Assembly: GCA_900546355.1 (NCBI GenBank)
Contig: URCM01000010.1
Location: 1 to 48,302 of the forward strand
DNA: 48,302 bases
Source: an uncultured Bacteroides sp.
Lineage (GTDB): Bacteria > Bacteroidota > Bacteroidia > Bacteroidales > Bacteroidaceae
Reading direction: 5' to 3'
Position 1 is the stretch's first letter; each line of letters starts with the position of its first letter. Under the pieces are notes generated by a model. The model did no database searches. It was not told the DNA's origin and saw only the letters and a list, made by a program, of their open reading frames with translations. Positions 33,339 to 41,769 of this stretch are shown in pieces. The translations under genes were made by a program, and so were the position numbers.

Positions 33339-34046
33339 TTATGATTTTTTACGAGTCACAAGAGACCAAAGTATATACCATACGATTACGGCCGCAAATC
33401 CACACAACCGGAACAATACAAGTAAAGGGATACTGACAATCAGAAAGATATAGCTCACTTTATTGTGTTTCCACGACAAATCCTTGAACTTCAAAGAAAA
33501 CATGGGCACCTCTACTACCAGCAAAAGCGACATGACTACCACCAACACAAACAAATAGAGGGCGTTGAAATGAGAAGAAACCAAAAAGGAATGACCACCT
33601 GTCACCAACGAAGCCCAAAACAATGCATTGGCAGGAGTAGGCACCCCGATAAAAGAGCTGGTCTGGCGTTCGTCTATATTAAATTTCGCCAAACGCAACC
33701 CGGAAAATACCGCTATAAGAAAGGCCGTATAAGGCAATACCGGACGCAAACACTGAATAAAGCCGGGATAATGCACTTCCTGGAACAAAGAAAAAGCGAT
33801 AGCGGCCGGAGCCAAACCAAACGTTATATCATCGGCAAGTGAATCCAACTCTTTACCGATGGAAGAAGAAACATGAAGCAAGCGCGCCATCATTCCGTCA
33901 AAGAAATCGAAGACCGCACCGATTACGATAAAGATGAACGCCCAAGCATATTCACCTTGAAATGCCATACATGAAGCGACACAGCCTGAAAACAAGTTGC
34001 AGCAAGTCAACGTGTTCGGAATGTTCCGGATAATTGCGTTTGCCAT
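33339..34046 (-). CDS. pssA: CDP-diacylglycerol-serine O-phosphatidyltransferase
   Basis: It makes phosphatidylserine from CDP-diacylglycerol and serine in the inner membrane. 235 residues with about eight hydrophobic segments. The CDP-alcohol phosphatidyltransferase signature D-G-x2-A-R-x8-G-x3-D-x3-D is complete as FFDGMMARLLHVSSSIGKEL then DSLADD (around residues 48-75). It lies 25 bases after psd, so the two steps to phosphatidylethanolamine are co-expressed. Confidence 0.95.
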   Translation of the reverse strand: MANAIIRNIPNTLTCCNLFSGCVASCMAFQGEYAWAFIFIVIGAVFDFFDGMMARLLHVSSSIGKELDSLADDITFGLAPAAIAFSLFQEVHYPGFIQCLRPVLPYTAFLIAVFSGLRLAKFNIDERQTSSFIGVPTPANALFWASLVTGGHSFLVSSHFNALYLFVLVVVMSLLLVVEVPMFSLKFKDLSWKHNKVSYIFLIVSIPLLVLFRLCGFAAVIVWYILWSLVTRKKS

Positions 34047-34071
34047 TTTTCCTTTCCTCCTTGATTAACTG

Positions 34072-34761
34072 TTATTTTAATTTGGCTATTACCGTTTGGT
34101 TACCTACTGTCTTTTGCCCCATACGCACACATATTTCTGTACCTAACGGCAGATAGACATCTACACGCGAACCAAACTTGATAAATCCCATGTGTTCATC
34201 AATATAACATTCTTCTCCTACTTCAGCATAAGTCACAATACGCCGTGCCACCGCCCCTGCTATCTGACGTGCCATCACCGTATGCCCTTCGGGAGTCTCA
34301 ATCACGATGGTCGAACGCTCGTTTTCGGTACTTGCCTTCGGAAGCCAGGCTTTCATAAAACGGCCATTCTGATGGGAAACATGCTTCACGGTTCCGTCTA
34401 CAGGATACCAATTGGCATGTACGTTGGTGATACTCATGAAAATAGATACCATCAGCCGGCGGTCGTGAAAATATTCGTGCTCTTCCACCTCTTCTACCAC
34501 TACCACCTTTCCATCGGCAGGCGCAACGACAATTTTCTCCGTATCCTTATTGAAAAGACGTATCGGACAACGGAAGAAATTAACCATCATCAGGTACAAG
34601 ACCATACTGCCCGCGGCCACAATATAAAAAGGCCAACGCCACACTACTCCCCAGTAAAGTCCTGCATTTATAATAAGGAGTATAAGAGCCGCCGTCACCA
34701 AGATATGAGTCCCTTCTTGGTGCAATCTGATTTTCTTTATCTTTTTTCTTATCTTATTCAT
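34072..34761 (-). CDS. psd: Phosphatidylserine decarboxylase (short, pyruvoyl type)
   Basis: It converts phosphatidylserine to phosphatidylethanolamine. 229 residues, the compact Psd form found in Bacteroidetes and archaea, with two N-terminal membrane helices (about 17-56). The self-cleavage and pyruvoyl-forming serine lies in [11 protein letters not shown] near residue 198, and [14 protein letters not shown] is the conserved early motif. It is the first gene of psd-pssA-DUF4834, with its promoter at 34809-34840, divergent from dnaE. Confidence 0.94.
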   Translation of the reverse strand: MNKIRKKIKKIRLHQEGTHILVTAALILLIINAGLYWGVVWRWPFYIVAAGSMVLYLMMVNFFRCPIRLFNKDTEKIVVAPADGKVVVVEEVEEHEYFHDRRLMVSIFMSITNVHANWYPVDGTVKHVSHQNGRFMKAWLPKASTENERSTIVIETPEGHTVMARQIAGAVARRIVTYAEVGEECYIDEHMGFIKFGSRVDVYLPLGTEICVRMGQKTVGNQTVIAKLK

Positions 34762-34808
34762 ACTTACAGTTATGCTTGAGACAATGGGGTCTGGATTTTT
34801 TCATCGTG

Positions 34809-34840
34809 CAAAAATATAGTTAATTTATCTACCCTGCAAA
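34809..34840 (-). promoter_or_regulatory. Promoter of the psd-pssA operon
   Basis: On the minus strand TTTG (34837-34840), a 20-base spacer and TATTTTTG (34809-34816), giving a leader of about 40 bases to psd. Confidence 0.65.
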
Positions 34841-34907
34841 TAAACGGTTTAGAAATTACCGCTTTCTTTCTTTTTTAAACAAAATATAGACGGTTTGCGA
34901 ATTTATT

Positions 34908-34938
34908 TTTGATTCTTGCCGTAAACTCGGTATCTTTG
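34908..34938 (+). promoter_or_regulatory. Promoter of dnaE
   Basis: TTTG (34908-34911), a 19-base spacer and TATCTTTG (34931-34938), a near-ideal Bacteroides promoter. The in-frame GTG at 34941 would be at or before the transcript start, so the ATG at 34965 is the start. Confidence 0.75.
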
Positions 34939-34964
34939 GGGTGAATTTTATCAGTAAACGAATT

Positions 34965-37900
34965 ATGCAAGATTTTGTTCATCTACACGTCCACACCCAA
35001 TACTCGATTTTGGACGGGCAAGCGTCTATACCCCGTTTAGTCGACAAAGCGATAGCCGACGGAATGAAAGGCATCGCCATCACCGACCATGGTGATATGT
35101 TCGGCATTAAAGAGTTCTTCAATTACGTAAACAAGAAGAATGGGGGGACGAATGGCGAAATAAAAGACCTGAAGAAAAAGATTGCGGCAATAAAAAACGG
35201 CAAGCAAGAATCGGAAAACCCGGAAGCGGATATAGCCGCTTGCCAGGAACAAATGGAAGCTGCCCAAAAGAAACTGTTCAAACCGATTATCGGATGTGAA
35301 ATGTATGTAGCCCGAAACCGGTTGACCGACCGGAACGGAAAGACAGACCAAAGCGGCTACCACCTGGTCGTATTGGCAAAGAACCTGAAAGGCTATCACA
35401 ACCTCATCAAGCTGGTCTCGAAAGCATGGACACAAGGTTTCTACATGCGTCCGCGTACCGACCGCGTGGAACTGGAAAAATACCACGAAGGACTTATCGT
35501 CTGCTCGGCTTGCCTGGGCGGGGAAGTGCCCCGGCGCATTACCGCAGGACAATTCGCCGAAGCGGAAGAAGCAATCCAGTGGTATAAAAACCTGTTCGGC
35601 GACGATTACTATTTGGAGCTTCAACGCCATAAGGCTACTGTAGCACGAGCCAATCACGAAACCTACAAACTGCAGGAAACGGTCAACAAAAAGCTGATTG
35701 AGTACGCTAAAAAATACGACATCAAATTAGTATGCACCAACGACGTGCATTTCGTTGACGAAGAAAATGCCGAAGCCCACGACCGCTTGATTTGCCTGAG
35801 CACAGGAAAAGACCTGGACGACCCGAAGCGAATGCTTTACACCAAACAAGAATGGATGAAGACACGCCAAGAGATGAACGCCATTTTCAGCGATGTGCCC
35901 GAAGCATTGGCAAACACGTGTGAAATATGCGATAAAGTGGAATTCTACTCGATAGACCACGCCCCCATCATGCCGACCTTCGCCATTCCGGAAGACTTCG
36001 GTACGGAAGAGGAATACCGCAAGAAATATACGGAAAAAGACCTGTTCGATGAATTCACACAAGACGAAAACGGAAATGTCGTCATGAGTGAATCCGACGC
36101 CCAAGCCAAAATAGAGCGCTTAGGAGGATATGAAAAATTATACCGTATCAAACTGGAAGCCGACTATTTGGCCAAATTGGCATACGAAGGCGCACACCGC
36201 CGCTATGGAGAAGAATTAACCGATGAAGTGAAAGAACGCATCAAGTTTGAGCTGCACATCATGAAAACCATGGGATTCCCCGGCTACTTCTTGATTGTGC
36301 AAGACTTCATCGCTGCCGCACGCAACCAACTGGATGTATCTGTCGGTCCCGGACGTGGTTCGGCTGCCGGTTCGGCGGTAGCCTATTGCTTGGGCATCAC
36401 GCAGATAGATCCTATCAAATACGACCTGCTGTTCGAGCGTTTCTTGAACCCCGACCGTATCTCCTTGCCCGATATTGATGTAGACTTCGATGATGACGGA
36501 CGAGGAAGGGTATTGAATTGGGTAACAGAAAAATACGGACAAGAGAAAGTGGCTCACATCATTACCTACGGCACCATGGCTACCAAACTCGCCATCAAGG
36601 ACGTAGCACGCGTGCAAAAGCTCCCCTTGTCCGAGTCAGACCGCTTATGTAAATTAGTGCCCGACAAGATACCCGACAAGAAACTGAACCTGCCCAACGC
36701 CATCGCCTATGTACCCGAATTGCAAGCCGCTGAAGTATCTCCCGACCCGATATTACGAGATACCATCAAATATGCAAAAATGCTGGAAGGCAATGTGCGC
36801 AATACAGGCGTACATGCTTGCGGTACCATCATCTGCCGGGATGACATCACCGACTGGGTACCTGTAAGTACCGCGGACGACAAAGAAACAGGCGAAAAGA
36901 TGTTGGTCACCCAATACGAAGGCTCGGTCATCGAAGAAACCGGACTGATTAAAATGGACTTCTTAGGACTGAAGACCTTGTCTATCATCAAGGAAGCCTT
37001 GGAAAATATCCGCCATAGCAAAGGCATCGAACTGGATATCGACGAGATTCCGATTGACGACCCCGCTACCTACAGATTATATAGCGACGGACGGACCGTC
37101 GGTACGTTCCAGTTCGAATCGGCCGGCATGCAGAAATACTTGCGCGAGCTACAACCTTCCACTTTCGAAGACCTGATAGCCATGAATGCCCTCTACCGGC
37201 CGGGACCGATGGACTATATACCCGACTTTATCGACCGCAAGCATGGGCGCAAACCGATAGAGTATGACATCCCTATTATGGAAAAATACCTGAAAGATAC
37301 GTATGGCATTACGGTATATCAGGAGCAGGTGATGTTGCTTTCGCGTTTGCTTGCCGACTTCACCCGAGGCGAATCGGACGCCCTGCGTAAAGCCATGGGT
37401 AAGAAACTGCGCGACAAGCTAGACCACATGAAACCCAAGTTCATCGAAGGAGGAAAGAAAAACGGACACGACCCGCAAGTGCTTGAAAAGATTTGGGCCG
37501 ACTGGGAAAAGTTCGCTTCGTATGCGTTCAACAAGTCGCACGCCACCTGCTACTCGTGGGTAGCCTACCAAACAGCTTACCTGAAAGCAAACTATCCTTC
37601 GGAATACATGGCGGCCACCATGAGCCGGAACATTTCGAACATCACCGAAATCACCAAACTGATGGACGAATGCAAGATTACAGGAATCAAGGTATTGGGC
37701 CCCGATGTAAACGAAAGCAGCATGAAGTTTTCGGTAAACGAGCATGGCGACATCCGCTTCGGCCTGGGAGCCATCAAGGGAGTAGGCGAATCCGCGGTAC
37801 AAAGCATCCTTGCCGAACGTAAAAAGAACGGACTGTTCAAAAACATCTTCGACTTTGTGCAACGCATCAACCTTTCGGCATGCAACCGTAAAAACATTGA

Positions 37901-38762
37901 AAACCTGGCATTGGCCGGCGGATTCGATAGCTTTGCGGGCATCAAACGCGAAGATTTCTTCGTGAAAAATGCCAAAGAAGAAACTTTCACCGAAGTGTTG
38001 GTACGCTATGGGAACCGTTATCAACTCGACAAAGCCGCCATAACCAACTCGCTCTTCGGAGGAATCGATGCGGTAGAGATAGCAACCCCCGAAATCATAC
38101 ACGCACCGGCATGGAGCGACCTGGAACGCCTGAACAAGGAACGCGAACTGGTAGGAATCTATCTATCTGCACATCCCCTGGATGAATTTGCCGTCATCCT
38201 GGAAGATGTATGCAATACGCACATGAACCAACTGGCCGACCTGACTCCGCTCCAGAACCGCGACCTTACCTTAGGGGGCATAGTCACAAATGTGCGCGAA
38301 GGCTACACACGCACCGGGAAACCGTACGGCATCGCCAAAGTAGAAGACTATTCGGGTACGGAGGAATTCGCTTTCTTCGGAAATGACTGGGTAGACAAGA
38401 AAAATTTCTTCATGGAAGGAATGTTCCTCTTCATGAAAGGAAAATGCCAGCCCAAGCAATGGAAACCCGATGAATGGGAAGTGAAAATAAACAGCATCGA
38501 ACTCCTGCCCGAAGTAAAAGACCGGCTGGTGGAAAAGCTCACCGTTACAGCTCCTCTGTCCGCCATTAATGACGAAATGATTGTAGAACTCGGCTCTATG
38601 GTGAAAGAAAGTCCGGGAAATACGGAACTTTACTTCTTTATACGCGATGAAGACGGGCAAATGTTTGTCAATCTGATGTCGCACACCCTGAAAATATCGG
38701 TACAGAAAAACCTTGTAAATTATTTAAAAAGCCAACCTTTGTTGGACTATAAAATAAATTAG
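34965..38762 (+). CDS. dnaE: DNA polymerase III alpha subunit
   Basis: The replicative polymerase subunit, 1265 residues. An N-terminal PHP domain (FVHLHVHTQYSILDG, about 3-17) continues with an inserted charged helical segment (about 60-105). The palm contains the catalytic aspartates in PDIDVDFDDDGR (around 502-513). SVGPGRGSAAGSAVAYCLG and the beta-clamp-binding and helix-hairpin-helix regions follow, then an OB domain (LTLGGIVTNVREGYTRTGKP, about 1100). All expected parts are present and it is slightly longer than the 1160-residue Escherichia coli protein. It is transcribed alone from a strong promoter; trxA has its own. Confidence 0.96.
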   Translation: MQDFVHLHVHTQYSILDGQASIPRLVDKAIADGMKGIAITDHGDMFGIKEFFNYVNKKNGGTNGEIKDLKKKIAAIKNGKQESENPEADIAACQEQMEAAQKKLFKPIIGCEMYVARNRLTDRNGKTDQSGYHLVVLAKNLKGYHNLIKLVSKAWTQGFYMRPRTDRVELEKYHEGLIVCSACLGGEVPRRITAGQFAEAEEAIQWYKNLFGDDYYLELQRHKATVARANHETYKLQETVNKKLIEYAKKYDIKLVCTNDVHFVDEENAEAHDRLICLSTGKDLDDPKRMLYTKQEWMKTRQEMNAIFSDVPEALANTCEICDKVEFYSIDHAPIMPTFAIPEDFGTEEEYRKKYTEKDLFDEFTQDENGNVVMSESDAQAKIERLGGYEKLYRIKLEADYLAKLAYEGAHRRYGEELTDEVKERIKFELHIMKTMGFPGYFLIVQDFIAAARNQLDVSVGPGRGSAAGSAVAYCLGITQIDPIKYDLLFERFLNPDRISLPDIDVDFDDDGRGRVLNWVTEKYGQEKVAHIITYGTMATKLAIKDVARVQKLPLSESDRLCKLVPDKIPDKKLNLPNAIAYVPELQAAEVSPDPILRDTIKYAKMLEGNVRNTGVHACGTIICRDDITDWVPVSTADDKETGEKMLVTQYEGSVIEETGLIKMDFLGLKTLSIIKEALENIRHSKGIELDIDEIPIDDPATYRLYSDGRTVGTFQFESAGMQKYLRELQPSTFEDLIAMNALYRPGPMDYIPDFIDRKHGRKPIEYDIPIMEKYLKDTYGITVYQEQVMLLSRLLADFTRGESDALRKAMGKKLRDKLDHMKPKFIEGGKKNGHDPQVLEKIWADWEKFASYAFNKSHATCYSWVAYQTAYLKANYPSEYMAATMSRNISNITEITKLMDECKITGIKVLGPDVNESSMKFSVNEHGDIRFGLGAIKGVGESAVQSILAERKKNGLFKNIFDFVQRINLSACNRKNIENLALAGGFDSFAGIKREDFFVKNAKEETFTEVLVRYGNRYQLDKAAITNSLFGGIDAVEIATPEIIHAPAWSDLERLNKERELVGIYLSAHPLDEFAVILEDVCNTHMNQLADLTPLQNRDLTLGGIVTNVREGYTRTGKPYGIAKVEDYSGTEEFAFFGNDWVDKKNFFMEGMFLFMKGKCQPKQWKPDEWEVKINSIELLPEVKDRLVEKLTVTAPLSAINDEMIVELGSMVKESPGNTELYFFIRDEDGQMFVNLMSHTLKISVQKNLVNYLKSQPLLDYKIN

Positions 38763-38772
38763 TATATATTTG
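38742..38772 (+). promoter_or_regulatory. Promoter of trxA
   Basis: TTG (38742-38744), a 20-base spacer and TATATTTG (38765-38772). The -33 element lies within the last codons of dnaE. Confidence 0.65.
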
Positions 38773-38807
38773 CGTACATATTTTAGACAACAAAAAACTT
38801 TTGAATT

Positions 38808-39125
38808 ATGGCACTGACAATTAAAGATGACAATTTTGAGGCAATCGTAGCCGAAGGCAAACCGGTAGTATTGGACTTTTGGGCAACTTGGTGCGGTCCC
38901 TGCCGCCAAATTGCGCCCTATATCGAAGAACTGGCAGAAGAGTACAAAGAAACGGTAAACATCGGCAAATGTGATGTAGACGAAAACTCCGACCTGCCCG
39001 GCCAATTCGGCGTACGCAACATTCCGACCGTACTTTTCATCAAAGACGGTAAAGTAGTCGACAAACAAGTAGGCGCTACTACCAAAGCCGCTTTGAAGGA
39101 AAAGGTAGAAGCACTGCTGAAATAA
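38808..39125 (+). CDS. trxA: Thioredoxin
   Basis: 105 residues, a single cytoplasmic thioredoxin fold without a signal peptide. The active site is [14 protein letters not shown] (residues about 25-38) and the cis-Pro motif is [13 protein letters not shown] (about 67-79). It reduces protein disulfides, presumably recharged by a thioredoxin reductase encoded elsewhere. It is followed 69 bases later by the small acidic protein gene in the same direction, with no terminator visible between. Confidence 0.96.
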   Translation: MALTIKDDNFEAIVAEGKPVVLDFWATWCGPCRQIAPYIEELAEEYKETVNIGKCDVDENSDLPGQFGVRNIPTVLFIKDGKVVDKQVGATTKAALKEKVEALLK

Positions 39126-39194
39126 AGGAAGACGACGGATAGCTGACGCCAGCCAACCGATTTTTTTATCATTAATCTTAAAAACAACTGAACT

Positions 39195-39530
39195 ATGGGA
39201 ATGGATGACGATTTCTTGTTGGAAGATGAAGACGATGAAAAAACCATCGAATTCATCAAGAACTATTTGCCACAAGACTTGAAAGGCAAGTTTTCGGATG
39301 ACGAGTTGTATTACATGCTCGACCTGATAGTAGATTACTATACAACCAGCGGCTGCCTGGATGCCCAGCCCGATGAAGAAGGCTACATCAACATCGACCA
39401 AGATGAAATTGTAAACTACATAGTCGGTGAGGCCAAGAAAGACGGCATGGGGCCATTCAACCCCGATGAAGTCTTCTTCGTAGTACAAGGTGAAATGGAG
39501 TACGGAAATTCGTTGGGCGAAGTCGAATAA
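39195..39530 (+). CDS. Conserved-looking acidic small protein, function unknown
   Basis: 111 residues, strongly acidic (starts MGMDDDFLLEDEDDEKTIEF), no signal peptide or membrane helix, and a single cysteine. Predicted helices and the segment KFSDDELYYMLDLIVDYYTT suggest a compact soluble domain. I do not recognise the family with certainty. It is co-directional with trxA, 69 bases downstream, and followed by a terminator-like hairpin, so it is probably expressed from the trxA promoter. Confidence 0.8.
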   Translation: MGMDDDFLLEDEDDEKTIEFIKNYLPQDLKGKFSDDELYYMLDLIVDYYTTSGCLDAQPDEEGYINIDQDEIVNYIVGEAKKDGMGPFNPDEVFFVVQGEMEYGNSLGEVE

Positions 39531-39567
39531 AAACGCTTCACACCCCTAACGAATCCGCTACGTGCAT

Positions 39568-39647
39568 AGGCATAAAGACACCCTGACGTTTCGAAGAGTG
39601 AACAAACTCAAGCAAACGGAGTATCTTTATGCCTCTGCTTTTTTTAT
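39568..39647 (+). terminator. Terminator after the small acidic protein gene
   Basis: AGGCATAAAGA (39568-39578) pairs with TCTTTATGCCT (39624-39634) around a 45-base loop, followed by CTGCTTTTTTTATA. Confidence 0.55.
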
Positions 39648-39669
39648 AAACTATCCTGAAGCTATCCTA

Positions 39670-39862
39670 AGAAGCTGTTTGAATTTATCGTGCGATGATT
39701 TGGGATGAGTTTTTGAGGCATTTTCGCTTCTGTGATGAGGAAGATAGCGGGCTATCTGACGAAGAACAGGAGCGAAAAGGACCAAAAAATCGCCCAAAGC
39801 ACACACGAAAACGGATACATCAAGCCAAGAAAAACTTTTTGGAGAAATTCAAAACAGCTTCT
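39670..39862 (+). mobile_element. MITE-like element with 17/18-bp terminal inverted repeats
   Basis: A 193-bp unit bounded by AGAAGCTGTTTGAATTT (39670-39686) and its complement AAATTCAAAACAGCTTCT (39845-39862), differing by one T. It carries no transposase, and open frames across it are not gene-like. Its right 50 bases recur identically at 1-50, and an internally deleted inverted copy lies at 41613-41704. No clear target-site duplication is seen at the ends. It fills most of the 500-base gap upstream of the S41 protease gene. Confidence 0.7.
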
Positions 39863-39968
39863 AAATAAAATCCGGGGGAATATAACTGCGCCGCCCATAG
39901 ACAAACCAAGCAGACTACGCCGCTTATCGCAACCAGACTTAAAAACTGATTCATTTCCATCTTGACGC

Positions 39969-39996
39969 TTTGTTTTCATTTTTTTCAGTATCTTTG
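39969..39996 (+). promoter_or_regulatory. Putative promoter of the S41 protease gene
   Basis: TATCTTTG (39989-39996) fits the -7 consensus. A TTTG lies at 39969-39972 with a rather short 16-base spacer. The ATG is 44 bases downstream of the box. Confidence 0.5.
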
Positions 39997-40039
39997 CAAG
40001 CGGACATCTCAAACAAATCAACATCTAAAAAAAAGACAC

Positions 40040-41554
40040 ATGAATAAAAAAATCTTAGGAATATTGCTTCTCTTCATAGGAAGCGGATTAGGAACGGGCT
40101 GTACAGACGAAAACACACCAGAACCAAACCCAGGAGGAGACACCCCGCAACCAACCATCAGCAACGAGATTTATTACGCCAACCAGTTAGGAAAAGACAT
40201 CATGAGCCTATGGTACTATTGGAACGAAGACATAGCCGGCGACTTGTCGCAATGGGACATCGAGACCAACGAAGACCCTATCGGAACCGTCGACCGCATA
40301 CGCTACCACGAAGGTGATAAATATATCGACAAATGGACCATGATGACCAATGATATGGCATCGTTCAACAGCAGTGTAGAGGGAGTATCGACTACCTACG
40401 GCTGGAACCTTACGGTTTATCTGCTCAGCGAAGACAGCAATCAATGCATCGGAGTAGTCAATTACGTGTCAGCCGGAAGCCCCGCCGAAAAAGCGGGACT
40501 GAAACGTGGTGACATCCTCCTTACACTGGGCGATGAATACATCACCACCGACAATTACCTCGACCTGTACTACAGTCCGACATTGACTTCCACGCTCGGC
40601 ACATACGATGCGGAAACCAATACTATTTTTTCGGGAGAGCAAGTGACACTCAATGCCATTACCATGTACGAAAACCCGATTCTGTGTGATACCGTTTATG
40701 AGTTCAACGGGAAAAAGGTAGGCTACCTTGCTTATGCCAGCTTCGATTTAAACTCCATCCCCCAACTGGTGGAAATAGGGAAAAAGTTCAAAAGCGAAGG
40801 CATCAAGGAACTGGTGCTCGACCTGCGCTACAACGGAGGCGGCTATGTGATTACCGAAAACGTACTGGCGTCTATGTTTGCCCCGAAAGCGAATGTCGAT
40901 GCAGGGGATATATTCGAGAAAGAACAATACAACGCTTACCTGACCGAAGCCTACCGGCAAGAAGGAATCAGCCTGGAAACCCCGTTCACCACCGAATACA
41001 ACTACGATGACATCAACCTGCACATCAGCACAAAAGACGCCAATATCGGGCTGGAACGGATATACGGACTCATCTCTCCCAATACGGCTTCCGCTTCCGA
41101 AGCCTTGCTGAGCGGACTGATGCCCTACATGGATATCCGGCTGATAGGACAAAATTCGCATGGCAAATACTGCACGGGGATAATGATGAGCGGGGAAGAC
41201 ACCTACGTAGACTGTCCGGAAGAAATCAAGAACTGGGGCTTATATGTAATGATTAGCATTTACCAGAATGCCACAGGAGAAACTCCCTGCATGCCCGACG
41301 GCCTGCAGCCCGACATTCAAGCCATCGACGACCCTATGTTGCCTTATCAGTTAGGCGACGTGAACGAACCGATGCTTCGTGCCGCCTTGGCCGAAGCCGG
41401 CAGGCATTACGAAACATCCTATGCCGGAAGCCGCAGCCTGTCTCCTGCCTTCCAGAGCCTGGCCGTCCCCCAAAAGCCTGTCTTCGGCAAACGCATCCAG
41501 CTGCCTCCTGTCCCGCTCAAAACTTCGCTTAAAGCAAACCGGTTATCACAGTAG
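40040..41554 (+). CDS. S41 family (C-terminal processing) peptidase lipoprotein
   Basis: 504 residues from the ATG at 40040; the frame reaches 39962 through the promoter. Residues 1-22 form a lipoprotein signal (ILGILLLFIGSGLGTGC) followed by a proline-rich linker. A PDZ-like region (about 135-185, GSPAEKAGLKRGDILLTLG) precedes the S41 protease domain (about 235-460): GYLAYASFDLNS, ELVLDLRYNGGGY, the catalytic Ser in NTASASEALLSG and the Lys in QNSHGKYCTG. It is therefore probably an active periplasmic or outer-membrane-anchored protease with unknown substrates. It is flanked by inverted copies of the same MITE-like repeat (39670-39862 and 41584-41733). Confidence 0.9.
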   Translation: MNKKILGILLLFIGSGLGTGCTDENTPEPNPGGDTPQPTISNEIYYANQLGKDIMSLWYYWNEDIAGDLSQWDIETNEDPIGTVDRIRYHEGDKYIDKWTMMTNDMASFNSSVEGVSTTYGWNLTVYLLSEDSNQCIGVVNYVSAGSPAEKAGLKRGDILLTLGDEYITTDNYLDLYYSPTLTSTLGTYDAETNTIFSGEQVTLNAITMYENPILCDTVYEFNGKKVGYLAYASFDLNSIPQLVEIGKKFKSEGIKELVLDLRYNGGGYVITENVLASMFAPKANVDAGDIFEKEQYNAYLTEAYRQEGISLETPFTTEYNYDDINLHISTKDANIGLERIYGLISPNTASASEALLSGLMPYMDIRLIGQNSHGKYCTGIMMSGEDTYVDCPEEIKNWGLYVMISIYQNATGETPCMPDGLQPDIQAIDDPMLPYQLGDVNEPMLRAALAEAGRHYETSYAGSRSLSPAFQSLAVPQKPVFGKRIQLPPVPLKTSLKANRLSQ

Positions 41555-41583
41555 GACAAAATTGGTTTGCGAAAAACGGAATG

Positions 41584-41733
41584 GAACACAGAGGCACGAA
41601 GGCACAGAGTTTAGAAACTGTTTTGCATTTCTACAAAAAGTTTTTCTTGGCTTGATGTACTCGTTTTCGTGTGCGCTTTGAGCGATAAATTCAAAACAGT
41701 TTCTAAACTCCGTGTCTTTGTGCCTCCGTGTTC
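41584..41733 (-). mobile_element. Inverted, internally deleted copy of the MITE-like repeat with outer arms
   Basis: Inner unit 41613-41704 (92 bp), ends AGAAACTGTTTTGCATTT and AAATTCAAAACAGTTTCT. Read on the minus strand it matches the 39670 element except that about 100 internal bases are missing; the junction falls at a short ATCG direct repeat present twice in the longer copy. Outer arms GAACACAGAGGCACGAAGG (from 41584) and the matching CTTTGTGCCTCCGTGTTC (to 41733) extend the palindrome to 150 bp. It lies between the convergent S41 and GH43 genes and may act as a terminator. Confidence 0.7.
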
Positions 41734-41769
41734 AATATGCGCCAAGGAACAGTTTTGAGAATTTCAGAA

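Noticed and set aside
34941..34964. GTG start for dnaE
   Set aside because: It lies two bases after the -7 box and would be upstream of or at the transcript start; the PHP domain begins right after the ATG at 34965.
39732..40024. Short open frames on both strands across the MITE-like repeat
   Set aside because: They run from repeat into unique flanking sequence, differ between copies and are broken in the internally deleted copy.
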